Numbered from the stretch's first letter, positions 1 to 6,816 are shown. The stretch is DNA of 14,890 nt from Thermoplasmata archaeon (GCA_030040625.1 JASHTI010000162.1:1-14890), one strand, 5' to 3'. The notes: a model not told the origin generated them from the letters alone. A program made the numbers and translations.

Positions 1-47
1 GTTGGTGCGCGGCGACGCTGACGTTTCGCCGCCCCCGCCCGCGCGCA

Positions 48-56
48 GCTTTATCG
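48..56 (+). promoter_or_regulatory. putative TATA box for CDF transporter
   Basis: The stretch gctttatcg is the only A/T-rich patch in the first 100 bases. A start site about 26 bp downstream (near 78) would give a leader of roughly 23 nt before the ATG at 101. This is weak evidence on its own, but it supports the downstream ATG rather than the in-frame TTG at position 2. Confidence 0.35.
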
Positions 57-100
57 CCCTCGGCAACGGTCCGAGCATCCCCGGCGTCCGCCGGCGGTCG

Positions 101-985
101 ATGCGTCCCCAGGTCGTCCTACTGAGCACCCTGCTGCTGAACGCGACGCTTTTCGCCGCGAACCTGTACATCGCGTTGATCTCGGGGAGCCGCACGATCC
201 TGGCCGAGGCGATCCTGGCCGTCACGGACCTGATCGGCAGCGCGCTGCTCCTGTGGGGCCTCCGCCTCTCCCGCCGGCCCGCGGACCTGCAGCACCCGTT
301 CGGTTTCGGCAAGGAGCGCTTCTTCTGGGCGTTCGTCTCGATCGTGGTGACGTTCACCATCGCGGGGATCGTGGCGCTCGTGACCGGCATCGACCAGTGG
401 GCCGACCCGCGCCCGATCGGCCATCTCGCCGAGGGGCTGGCGGTCGTGGGGGCGACGCTCGTCGCGAGCCTGATCGGCATCTCGGTCACGCTGCGGGAGC
501 TGCGCCTCGGTCGCGAGACGCTGCAGGGGCTGCTCGAGTCCTCCCACGAGGGGCTCAAGTCGATCTTCTACCAGGACGCCGTCGCCGTCGTCGGCGCGGT
601 GATCGCCCTCGGGGGCCTTCTCGCCGTCTACGAGACGCACCTGGATGCGATCGACGGCGCCGTGGCGGCGACCGAGGGGTTGCTGCTGGTGGCCACGGGC
701 TTCGTGCTCACGGCGGAGAGCCGGGAGTATCTGGTCGGCCGGGCCCTCGCCCCCCAGGTCGCCCGGGACCTGCTGGGCCTGGTCGAACGCGACCCGCGGG
801 TGCTCCGCGTCCGCTCGATCCAGTCGATGCAGCTCGGCCCGGACGACGCGCTGGTCGCGCTGCGGATCAACTTCCAGGACGGCCTGACGACCGACCAGCT
901 CGAGTCGGCGATCGACCAGGTCGGCCAGTCGGTCCGGAGTAGCTACCCGCTCGTCCGGCACCTCGTCATCGAGCCGGAGTCCTAG
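101..985 (+). CDS. cation diffusion facilitator (CDF/ZnT9-like) transporter
   Basis: Probable metal-cation/proton antiporter of the CDF family in the cytoplasmic membrane, 294 aa from the ATG at 101. Six hydrophobic segments are visible, followed by a cytoplasmic C-terminal domain from about residue 215. After TM2 comes the stretch HPFGFGKERFFWAF (65-78), typical of the CDF branch related to SLC30A9/ZnT9. TM5 carries YQDAVAVVG (157-165), the counterpart of the branch's ED-containing TM5. The position in TM2 where the family usually has a His (AEAIH..D) is Leu39, while Asp43 is kept, so the metal site looks altered. The frame is open back to a TTG at position 2, but those 33 residues are Pro/Arg-rich and unlike the family. 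The gene overlaps the convergent MFS gene by 20 bp. The family is clear; the substrate (Zn, Fe, Co or Mn) cannot be told. Confidence 0.85.
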   Translation: MRPQVVLLSTLLLNATLFAANLYIALISGSRTILAEAILAVTDLIGSALLLWGLRLSRRPADLQHPFGFGKERFFWAFVSIVVTFTIAGIVALVTGIDQWADPRPIGHLAEGLAVVGATLVASLIGISVTLRELRLGRETLQGLLESSHEGLKSIFYQDAVAVVGAVIALGGLLAVYETHLDAIDGAVAATEGLLLVATGFVLTAESREYLVGRALAPQVARDLLGLVERDPRVLRVRSIQSMQLGPDDALVALRINFQDGLTTDQLESAIDQVGQSVRSSYPLVRHLVIEPES

Positions 986-2210
986 CGCGGGCCTCCTCGG
1001 CCCAGCGGACGACCGTCAGGCCCCCGAGGACCGCGGCGATCGCCCCGAAGTACGGGTACAGCCCCGTCGGCCCGAAGCGGTCGTACAGTCCGGTCGATGC
1101 GACGAGGCCGACGACCATGCCCAGGGAGATCGTCAGCGAGTAGATCGCCATGGTCGTCCCCCTTCCCTCGGCGAGCGCCAGATCCGCGAGCGCGGCGAGC
1201 GCGGCCGGCCCGTAGGCGAGGGCGAGCAGGATGCCGAGCGCGAGGCCGGCGAGCAGCGGGTCGCTGACGCCGAAGCGGACGAGCAGGCTCGCGCACAGGA
1301 GCAGGAGCAGAAAGCCGGCGGCGCCGACCGTCATCATCCGCGTGCGCCCCGCCCGGTCGGCGAGCCGCCCGAAGTACGGCTGACTGACGACCAGCAGCGA
1401 GCCGCCGGCGGCGATCGCGACGGCGAGGTAGCTGTCCGGGACGCCGACCCCGGTCGCGGCGGTGCTCAGGAAGTAGAGCGCGGTGCCGAGCAGGGCGTAG
1501 ATCGCCAGCCACGGCAGCGTCACGACCAGCACGGTGCGACGGACCGCGGTGCGGACGATGCGGCCGAAGGCGAAGCTCGGGCTCCCGCGGTGCGGGACGT
1601 GTCCGCCGAGCAGGCGCCAGCTCACCAGGAGCCCCACGGCGATCGCGCCGGCCCCGGCGAGGAAGACGACGCCGAGCGCGTCGTTCGCCAGGAACTGCTG
1701 GCTCCCGAGCCCGAAGGCGAAGCCGCCGATCCAGCCGAAGAGGTTCATCGCGTCGAAGCGCCCCATCTCGTAGCCCCGGGCGTCCAGGGCTGCCCGGTCG
1801 GCGACGACCGCCAGGCTGGCGGCGAGGATCGCCCCGCTCGCCACGCCGAACAGCAGGTTGGCGACCGCGAGCACGGGGACGGCCCGCGTCGTGGCGATCC
1901 AGACGAAGAGGAGGGCGGCCCCGCCCATGCCGGCGAAGAGGACCGGGAACCGGCCCCAGCGGTCGGCGGCCGCCCCGCTGAACAGGACCGTCGAGAACTC
2001 GCCGATCGGCGCCAGAGCGCTGACCAGGCCGGCGGTGCCGACGTCCCCGCCGGAGAGCCCGGTCGAGCGGTGGGTGAGGTACGCCGCGAAGACGGCGACG
2101 GTGATCCCGAAGCCGAATCGCACGAAGAACGTCGCGCCGAGGACGGCGGGCAGCGGTCGCCCGGGAGGGCCCGCGTACCCCGACGTTCGGGTCTCCGGAG
2201 GGAGCGCCAA
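966..2210 (-). CDS. major facilitator superfamily transporter
   Basis: Twelve-helix MFS permease of 414 aa in the cytoplasmic membrane, likely an exporter or solute transporter of unknown substrate. MFS motif A occurs in the TM2-TM3 loop as GAAADRWGRF (79-88) and again in the second half as GRLADRAGRT (281-290), as expected from the duplicated six-helix architecture. The start is a TTG at 2210, 10 bp after the stop of the VOC gene; no ATG or GTG lies nearby in frame, and the nearest GGAG is 14 nt upstream, so initiation may rely on coupling with the VOC gene. The 3' end overlaps the convergent CDF gene by 20 bp. Pairing with a glyoxalase-fold protein resembles some drug or electrophile resistance units, but that is inference. 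Confidence 0.85.
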   Translation of the reverse strand: MALPPETRTSGYAGPPGRPLPAVLGATFFVRFGFGITVAVFAAYLTHRSTGLSGGDVGTAGLVSALAPIGEFSTVLFSGAAADRWGRFPVLFAGMGGAALLFVWIATTRAVPVLAVANLLFGVASGAILAASLAVVADRAALDARGYEMGRFDAMNLFGWIGGFAFGLGSQQFLANDALGVVFLAGAGAIAVGLLVSWRLLGGHVPHRGSPSFAFGRIVRTAVRRTVLVVTLPWLAIYALLGTALYFLSTAATGVGVPDSYLAVAIAAGGSLLVVSQPYFGRLADRAGRTRMMTVGAAGFLLLLLCASLLVRFGVSDPLLAGLALGILLALAYGPAALAALADLALAEGRGTTMAIYSLTISLGMVVGLVASTGLYDRFGPTGLYPYFGAIAAVLGGLTVVRWAEEARARTPAR

Positions 2211-2220
2211 CGGCGGTCCG

Positions 2221-2610
2221 CTAGCTCCGCACCGGCGGGTGCTCGATCAGCTCGATCCAGACGTCGTCCGGGTCCAGGATGAACGCCAGGCGTCCGGAGC
2301 CGCCCGCGAGGCGGTACGGCTCGCGCGCGACGCGGACGCCCCGGGCGCGGGCCCGTGCGAGGAAGGCGTCCAGGTCGGCGACCTCGAAGGCGAGGTGGTC
2401 GAGTTGCTCGCCCGGCTCGACGGCCCCCTTTCCCTCCCAGAACGTCAGCTCGATCCGGGCCCCGCTCTCGGGGTCCCGGACGAAGGCGATCTCGGCGTGG
2501 TTCTCCGGGATCGCCCGGCGGCCGTCGGCGACCAGTCCCAGTTGCTCCGTGTAGAACCGGAGGCTCACGTCGAGGTCCCGGACGGTGATCGAGGTGTGGA
2601 GGAAGCGCAT
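2221..2610 (-). CDS. VOC-family protein, glyoxalase I-like
   Basis: Single-unit vicinal oxygen chelate (VOC) protein of 129 aa with two beta-alpha-beta-beta-beta modules, cytosolic, expected to dimerise. The four metal ligands of bacterial glyoxalase I (E. coli His5, Glu56, His74, Glu122) have evident counterparts: His5 (MRFLH), Glu54 (ARIELTF), His72 (QLDHLAFEV) and Glu120 (DVWIELIEH). The family fold and ligand spacing suggest methylglyoxal detoxification via a thiol hemithioacetal, but archaea often lack glutathione, so the true thiol or substrate is open. It is the first gene of a likely two-gene unit with the MFS transporter, whose TTG start follows 10 bp after this stop. A T-rich box lies about 28 bp upstream of the ATG, consistent with a leaderless mRNA. 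Confidence 0.85.
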   Translation of the reverse strand: MRFLHTSITVRDLDVSLRFYTEQLGLVADGRRAIPENHAEIAFVRDPESGARIELTFWEGKGAVEPGEQLDHLAFEVADLDAFLARARARGVRVAREPYRLAGGSGRLAFILDPDDVWIELIEHPPVRS

Positions 2611-2632
2611 CGCGTGCCGCCAGCACCCCGGG

Positions 2633-2643
2633 CCAGAAAAACG
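2633..2643 (-). promoter_or_regulatory. putative TATA box for VOC/MFS unit
   Basis: On the minus strand this reads as a T-run (cgtttttct) centred about 28 bp upstream of the ATG at 2610, in otherwise G+C-rich DNA. That is the spacing expected for a TATA box driving a leaderless or nearly leaderless transcript. Confidence 0.45.
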
Positions 2644-2658
2644 CGTTGGCGCGAGTCG

Positions 2659-4386
2659 CTACGGGTGGCCGAAGACGACGCGCACCGGGCGCGTCCCGGC
2701 CGGGGCGTCGTCGAGGCGCACAAAGCCGACCCGCTCGAACTGGTAGGTGGCCCGCGGCTCGGCGTCGGCGAGGGCGGCCTCCCCGAAGCCGATCCGATGG
2801 CTCCCATCGACCTCCAGGATGTCGACCGGCACCGCGCCGGGGACGGCGACCCAGGTGAGGCGAGGGAGCCGCTGGTTCGGGCGGCTGGTGAACTCGGCGC
2901 GGGCCGTCCCGCCGGCGACCGGTGCGTCCGTCGGCAGGCGGATGTTCACGAGGTCCTTCAGCCGCACCTCCTCGCCGGCGTGGGCCTGCAGGTCCGGGCG
3001 CGCCAGGTAGAGCTCCGGCCCCGCGCGGACGGTCCGGCGCCCCAGCTCGGGTCGGTCCGGGTGGTTGGCGAGCTCGACCTGGGCCAGGTCGAACGGGTAG
3101 CCGTCGATGACGAGCCGGACCGCCTCGGGGACGAAGGCGCGGCGCAGGGTCCGCGCATCGATGCGCTGGCGGTTCTCGGCGTAGAGCGTCTCCGCCGGGA
3201 CCTCGATGTCGGTCAGCGACATCCCGAAGGAGAGCGTGAACTCGCGGAGCGCCTCCATCGTGATCCCGCGGCGGTCGAGCGATCGGAGCGACCACGTCCG
3301 AGGGTCGGCCCACCCGTCGTAGACGCCGGTCTTCACCTCACGGTAGGACTTGCTCTTCGAGACCTTCGCCTCGCGGACCCGGAGCAACCCCCAGTGGAGG
3401 AACGGCGGCCCCGGGACCTCGAGAAGGTCCCAGACGTACCGCTCCATACGGTCCTCGACGACGAGGTCCTTCCCCCGGAGGATGTGGGTGATCCCCAGCT
3501 CGATGTCGTCGACGGCCCAGGAGAACTCGAGCAGCGGCCAGACCCGGTAGCGGTGGCCGACCCGCGGGTGGTCGAGGTCGCTGATGCGGAAGAGGACCCG
3601 GTCGCGGAACGCCGGATCCGGGTCCGCGAGGTCGGTCTTCAGGCGGAGCACGGCCTCCCCCGGCGCGTAGCTCCCGCCGAGCATCCGATCCCACTCGTCC
3701 CGCGCCTCCGGCGGGGTCTGCGACCGTTCGGGGCAGGCGCGGCCCTGCGCCCGGTTCTCGCGAAGCAGCTCGGCGGGACAGCGACAGACGTAGGCGGCGC
3801 CGCGCTCGATCACGCGCCGGGCCCATGGGTAATGGCGGCCGATCCGGTCCGATTTGTAGAGGACCTCGTCCGGCCGGACCCCGGCGAGCTCGCAGTCACC
3901 GAGGATCAGGTCGAAGAACTCGGTCTCGACCCGCTTCTCCTCGGAGCCGACGGTATCGTCGAAGACGAGGAGCAGGCGGCCGTGGTACCGCTCCCGGTAG
4001 TGCTGGTTGACGAACAGCATCCGGCCGCTGCCGATGTGAAGGCTGCCGCTCGGGAACGGGGCCATGCGAAGGACGACCCGGCCGTCCACGGCGCCCGGCA
4101 GCTCCGGGAACCCCGCGTCCTCCGTGGGCGCCGGGGCGGCGCGCGTCGCCTCCGGCCCACCGAGCGAGTCCAGCCGGTCCGCCAGCTCCGCGACCGGGAC
4201 CCCGGAAAGACCGGTGATCGCGCGGGCCACCGCGTCGCGGAGCTCGGCGGCCCGGGGCCTCAGGCCCGCGTCCGTGGCGAGCAGGCGCGCCACGACCGGT
4301 CCGCTCCGGGGCGCCCCCTCGTGCTCGACCGCGTTCTCGAGGACGACGCGGAGGATCCGCCGCTCGACCTCGGGTGAGAGCGGCAC
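2659..4386 (-). CDS. gltX: glutamyl-tRNA synthetase (archaeal type)
   Basis: Class I aminoacyl-tRNA synthetase, 575 aa, attaching glutamate to tRNA-Glu and, in archaea without GlnRS, also to tRNA-Gln before amidation by GatDE. The N-terminal 100 residues form the helical extension of the archaeal/eukaryotic subtype. The HIGH-equivalent is SLHIGS (115-120), inside MAPFPSGSLHIGS. FDDT follows at 142-145. The motif RVWPLLEFSWAVDD (281-294) and LGITHILRGKDL (297-308) are diagnostic of the archaeal GluRS/GlnRS group. The KMSKS-equivalent is KVSKS (341-345). The C-terminal part after about residue 400 is the beta-barrel anticodon-binding region. Start is a GTG at 4386, supported by a TATA box 20-29 bp upstream. 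Identity is firm, although Glu versus Gln specificity is judged from family pattern only. Confidence 0.95.
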   Translation of the reverse strand: MPLSPEVERRILRVVLENAVEHEGAPRSGPVVARLLATDAGLRPRAAELRDAVARAITGLSGVPVAELADRLDSLGGPEATRAAPAPTEDAGFPELPGAVDGRVVLRMAPFPSGSLHIGSGRMLFVNQHYRERYHGRLLLVFDDTVGSEEKRVETEFFDLILGDCELAGVRPDEVLYKSDRIGRHYPWARRVIERGAAYVCRCPAELLRENRAQGRACPERSQTPPEARDEWDRMLGGSYAPGEAVLRLKTDLADPDPAFRDRVLFRISDLDHPRVGHRYRVWPLLEFSWAVDDIELGITHILRGKDLVVEDRMERYVWDLLEVPGPPFLHWGLLRVREAKVSKSKSYREVKTGVYDGWADPRTWSLRSLDRRGITMEALREFTLSFGMSLTDIEVPAETLYAENRQRIDARTLRRAFVPEAVRLVIDGYPFDLAQVELANHPDRPELGRRTVRAGPELYLARPDLQAHAGEEVRLKDLVNIRLPTDAPVAGGTARAEFTSRPNQRLPRLTWVAVPGAVPVDILEVDGSHRIGFGEAALADAEPRATYQFERVGFVRLDDAPAGTRPVRVVFGHP

Positions 4387-4405
4387 GCGCCGAGGAGCGG
4401 GGCGC

Positions 4406-4415
4406 GAGTTAAAGC
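4406..4415 (-). promoter_or_regulatory. TATA box for gltX overlapping upstream stop codon
   Basis: The minus-strand sequence gctttaactc is centred about 25 bp upstream of the GTG start of gltX, which implies a leaderless transcript. It contains the TAA stop codon (4409-4411) of the RNase H-fold gene, so the end of one gene doubles as core promoter of the next. Confidence 0.55.
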
Positions 4416-5215
4416 GGTTCGCGCGGCCCGGCGGCGCTCGCCGGGACCGGCCGGCCCCGGCCGACCAGGGCCTGGTCGACCGCCTCGGCGAGCGTCATCT
4501 CGCCGCGGAGCACGCGATGGGCCGAGCTCCGCGATATCGTCAGGCGGCCCCCGCTCCCCTCGCGACTGAGCCGCTGGACGTTCGCGATCGCCCCCGGCGT
4601 GATCGGTGCGATGAGAGGCACGCGGACCGGCGTGCCCCGGCTCTCGCCGATGCGCCGGGCCGCCTGCGCGTCGCGGGGCCGTCGGCGCCCCCGGGGCGTC
4701 GTCCCGTCCTCGTTGACGAGCTCGACGGTGCGTTGACGAGCGAGGAGATCGTTGACGATGCGGTTGCGCGCCGGCGGGTCCCCGGCGCCGACCCGAAAGA
4801 CGACCTCCCGGGACGGGAAGCGCCGCCGCAGTTGCGCGGCGAAGGCGCCCACGCCCTCGGGCGACTCCAGCACTCCCTCGCCGAGCGAGATCCCGCCGGC
4901 GAGGATCGCGTAGCCGGGTCGCGGTCCGGGGTCGACCCCGACGACCAGGGACGCCGTCGTCGCGACGGCGGAGAGCGCATGCGCGACGGCGGCGGCGAGC
5001 GCCCGACGGTCCCCGCCTTCCGAGACGCGCAGGACCCGGGGGTGGTCGATCGTCGCGTACTCGGCGGGCGACGTGAGGACGACGCCGACGCTCTCGGGGA
5101 TCCGATCGCCGGGGAACAGGCTCACGGTCGGCCAGCGCCGCTCCCGGAGGAATCCCGCGAGCTCGGCGTAGAGCCCTGGGTCCCGGGTGACGAGCGCGAC
5201 CGACCGGTGTCTCAC
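4409..5215 (-). CDS. RNase H-fold (RuvX/DUF460-like) conserved protein of unknown function
   Basis: Protein of 268 aa that I do not recognise as a named gene. Residues 1-85 look like a small alpha/beta domain (VALVTRDPGLYAELAGFLRE at the start). Residues 90-215 carry a probable RNase H-type core: the first strand LVVGVDPGPRPGYAIL (90-105) has the catalytic-type Asp95 in a VDPG motif like RuvC and RuvX; RVGAGD (141-146) and ELVNEDGTTP (165-174) resemble the later strands of RuvX and archaeal DUF460 proteins, and Asp182 could be the last acidic residue. The C-terminal 50 residues are helical. Nuclease activity on branched or structured nucleic acid is plausible but unproven. Start is a GTG, with a divergent promoter shared with the zinc-ribbon gene. 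Downstream, its TAA stop overlaps the gltX TATA box. Confidence 0.75.
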   Translation of the reverse strand: MRHRSVALVTRDPGLYAELAGFLRERRWPTVSLFPGDRIPESVGVVLTSPAEYATIDHPRVLRVSEGGDRRALAAAVAHALSAVATTASLVVGVDPGPRPGYAILAGGISLGEGVLESPEGVGAFAAQLRRRFPSREVVFRVGAGDPPARNRIVNDLLARQRTVELVNEDGTTPRGRRRPRDAQAARRIGESRGTPVRVPLIAPITPGAIANVQRLSREGSGGRLTISRSSAHRVLRGEMTLAEAVDQALVGRGRPVPASAAGPREPL

Positions 5216-5232
5216 CGAGTGACCCGACGGCG

Positions 5233-5250
5233 CTTTAGCGAATTAACCTT
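5233..5250. promoter_or_regulatory. overlapping divergent promoter
   Basis: Only 44 bp separate two divergent GTG starts (5215 minus, 5260 plus). The single A/T-rich patch here, ctttagcgaattaacctt, must serve both: ctttagcga is about 24 bp upstream of the plus-strand start, and the minus-strand reading of aattaacc is about 28 bp upstream of the minus-strand start. Both transcripts would be leaderless. Confidence 0.5.
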
Positions 5251-5259
5251 GCTGCCGGC

Positions 5260-5610
5260 GTGCCGGTCTGCCTCCACTGCGGCGAGATCGCCGAGGAGGG
5301 CGCCCTCTTCTGCGGCAAGTGCGGCTACACGCTCCCCCAGTCGTCCCCGGGGGGTCCTCCGGCCCCGGCGGTGCCGACTCCGCCTCGCGTGCCGGTGGGC
5401 GCGCTCGCGGGAGCGCCGGCCGCGCCCATCGCTCCCCCTCGCTATCCGGCCGTGCCGACGCCGGGGGTCTACGCCGCGCCCGCCGCGAACGTCCCGGGCG
5501 CGGTAGCTCCGATGGCCCCGCCACCCAACGCGAAGTACTGCGCTCGCTGCGGGACCCCGATCGCGCAGGCCGCGGTGTACTGCCCGGTCTGCCAGCAGCC
5601 GCAGCCGTGA
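5260..5610 (+). CDS. double zinc-ribbon protein with Pro/Ala-rich linker
   Basis: Small protein of 116 aa with two zinc ribbons of identical geometry, CxxC-x10-CxxC: Cys4, 7, 18, 21 at the N terminus and Cys94, 97, 108, 111 at the C terminus. Between them lies a roughly 65-residue Pro/Ala/Gly-rich, probably disordered linker. No transmembrane helix or catalytic motif is visible. Such proteins typically act as protein- or nucleic-acid-binding adaptors, but the partner is unknown. It starts with a GTG with a TATA-like box about 24 bp upstream, and is followed 35 bp later by rnp4 on the same strand, so the two are probably cotranscribed; a link with RNA processing is a guess from position. Confidence 0.8.
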   Translation: MPVCLHCGEIAEEGALFCGKCGYTLPQSSPGGPPAPAVPTPPRVPVGALAGAPAAPIAPPRYPAVPTPGVYAAPAANVPGAVAPMAPPPNAKYCARCGTPIAQAAVYCPVCQQPQP

Positions 5611-5645
5611 GGACGGGCGGCCGGCGGGGTCGGCGGACCGGCCTC

Positions 5646-6056
5646 ATGGTCCGGATCGCTCTCGAGCGCATCGGCGACCTCTTCGCGCTCGCCGAGGTCG
5701 AGGCCCGCGGGACGACGCCTGCGTTGGCCGACCGGTACGTGGGGCTCGCCCGCCGTATCGGCATGCGGTACAATGTCCGCCTGCTGCCGGAGTACTCCGA
5801 ACTGTACTGCCGGGGGTGCTCCCGTTACTGGGTCGAGGGCCGCACGGTTCGCACGCGTCTGAGGGGCGGGCACCGGGTCCGGGTCTGCCTCAAGTGCGGC
5901 CGGAGCCGCAGGGTCCGCTACCGGACCGCCGGTGGCCCCCCCGACTCTCCCGGATCGTCGTCCCCCCGGCTCGCTGCGTCCTCCGAAGTGGCCCTGGCGG
6001 TGGAAGTGCGATCGTCGGAGCGGGCGGAGGACCGCCGGTCCAGCGCCAACGAATAG
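5646..6056 (+). CDS. rnp4: ribonuclease P protein component 4 (Rpp21/Rpr2 family)
   Basis: Protein subunit of archaeal RNase P, which removes the 5' leader of pre-tRNA; Rnp4 (eukaryotic Rpp21) pairs with Rnp1 and contacts the specificity domain of the RNA. Length is 136 aa from the ATG at 5646. Family features: N-terminal helices IALERIGDLFALAE (4-17) and ADRYVGLARRIGMRYNVRL (28-46), then a zinc ribbon with Cys55-x2-Cys58 (YCRGC) and Cys81-x2-Cys84 (VCLKC). The final 40 residues are a low-complexity Ser/Glu/Arg tail beyond the usual fold. It follows the zinc-ribbon gene by 35 bp, with no clear Shine-Dalgarno sequence. Its TAG stop lies inside the TATA box of the tRNA-Leu gene downstream. Confidence 0.93.
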   Translation: MVRIALERIGDLFALAEVEARGTTPALADRYVGLARRIGMRYNVRLLPEYSELYCRGCSRYWVEGRTVRTRLRGGHRVRVCLKCGRSRRVRYRTAGGPPDSPGSSSPRLAASSEVALAVEVRSSERAEDRRSSANE

Positions 6057-6059
6057 ATA
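6052..6059 (+). promoter_or_regulatory. TATA box for tRNA-Leu overlapping rnp4 stop
   Basis: The sequence aatagata is centred about 28 bp upstream of the first base of the tRNA. It includes the TAG stop of rnp4 at 6054-6056. Confidence 0.6.
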
Positions 6060-6083
6060 GCCCGCTGCCGTGGCGCCGAGCGA

Positions 6084-6166
6084 GCCGGGGTGGCCGAGCG
6101 GCCAAAGGCGGCAGACTCAAGATCTGCTCTCGCAGGAGTTCCCAGGTTCGAATCCTGGCCCCGGCA
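6084..6166 (+). tRNA. tRNA-Leu, anticodon CAA
   Basis: Full cloverleaf with a long type II variable arm. Acceptor stem GCCGGGG (6084-6090) pairs with CCCCGGC (6159-6165), discriminator A at 6166. The D arm starts GGCCGAGCGG. Anticodon stem GCAGA/TCTGC (6111-6115, 6123-6127) closes the loop CTCAAGA, giving anticodon CAA at 6118-6120, decoding UUG. The variable arm at 6128-6141 can form a CTC/GAG stem. T stem CCAGG/CCTGG surrounds TTCGAAT (6147-6153). There is no intron, and CCA is not encoded (GCT follows the discriminator), which fits the presence of a CCA-adding enzyme gene in the same window. Confidence 0.97.
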
Positions 6167-6233
6167 GCTGTCCGGCCATGGAGCGTCGGGCCCGGCGGGC
6201 GGCTCGCGGACGGACGCCGGATGGGCGACGGGC

Positions 6234-6674
6234 CTACTCCATGGGAGTGTGCGTTTCCGGAGATCGATACCGACGAGGCGGTTCCCACAGCTCGAGCCGG
6301 TTCCCGTCGGGGTCGTAGGCCCACCCGAACCGCCCGTAGGACGACTCCTCCACACGATCGTCGACCCTTACCCGGGCCCGGCGCAGCTGGTCGAGAAGGC
6401 GGCCAAGGTCATTCACGCGATAGTTGACCTGAGCGGTCGCTTCTCGGGGGCCCCAGGGCCGATCCCCGGCGCCCAGCGCCGCCCAGAGCGTGCTTCCGGT
6501 GCGCCGCGGGCTCCGAGTCGATCGCCAATCCCACGTGGCGACCTGGCCCCGCGGCGAGATCGCAAGGCCGAGGTTTTTGCGGTACCAGGCCGCCAACCGC
6601 AACGGCGCCCGAGACCTCAGGAACACTCCTCCGATGCCCGTGACCCGCGCCCGGCCGCGCGTGGATGCGCGCAT
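6234..6674 (-). CDS. VOC-family (glyoxalase/bleomycin-resistance fold) protein
   Basis: Second, divergent VOC-fold protein, 146 aa, cytosolic. The first module reads GIGGVFLRSRAPLRLAAWYRK (13-33), a typical beta-strand then helix with the AAWY signature, and the last strands read GWAYDPDGNRLELWEP (117-132), where Glu128 is in the position of the final metal ligand. The usual first-strand His is a hydrophobic residue here (Val17-Phe18), so the glyoxalase I metal site is incomplete and catalysis as a glyoxalase is doubtful; a ligand-binding or other VOC role is possible. Start is the ATG at 6674, leaving ten Arg-rich residues before the fold. It stands alone on the minus strand with an inverted-repeat-rich upstream region. 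Confidence 0.75.
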   Translation of the reverse strand: MRASTRGRARVTGIGGVFLRSRAPLRLAAWYRKNLGLAISPRGQVATWDWRSTRSPRRTGSTLWAALGAGDRPWGPREATAQVNYRVNDLGRLLDQLRRARVRVDDRVEESSYGRFGWAYDPDGNRLELWEPPRRYRSPETHTPME

Positions 6675-6713
6675 GGACCGGGCATCCGACCCCGGCAGAT
6701 GAACAACTCGGAT

Positions 6714-6783
6714 TCGGACCCACCGACGGTCCGATCTCCCCCCGCGGCCCCACGTGCAGCGACCGTGGCTCCGTTCGGACCGT
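6714..6783. repeat. three-copy TCGGACC inverted/direct repeat cluster
   Basis: tcggacc (6714-6720) pairs with ggtccga (6728-6734) across a 7-nt loop; the latter, extended to acggtccga (6726-6734), also pairs perfectly over 9 bp with tcggaccgt (6775-6783). ttcggacc thus recurs directly at 6713 and 6774. The cluster lies 40-110 bp upstream of the minus-strand VOC gene start, where operator or leader structures would sit. Confidence 0.5.
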
Positions 6784-6816
6784 GACGCCTGCGAGCTCGC
6801 CCGATCGCGCGGGCCT

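Noticed and set aside
2..100. N-terminal extension of the CDF transporter from the TTG at position 2
   Set aside because: The 33 residues are unlike the family, and a TATA-like box at 48-56 would lie inside the extension.
4021..4050. HIGS instead of HIGH in glutamyl-tRNA synthetase
   Set aside because: The last His of this motif is often replaced in GluRS (for example HVGG in bacterial enzymes), so it is ordinary variation rather than inactivation.
1858..4377. 839-aa plus-strand open frame
   Set aside because: It is antisense to the VOC and gltX genes, which have clear motifs; long antisense frames are expected in DNA this rich in G+C, and its translation is Arg/Asp/Pro-rich with no domain.
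4064..5506. 480-aa plus-strand open frame
   Set aside because: Antisense to gltX and the RNase H-fold gene and overlapping the zinc-ribbon gene; low-complexity translation without family features.
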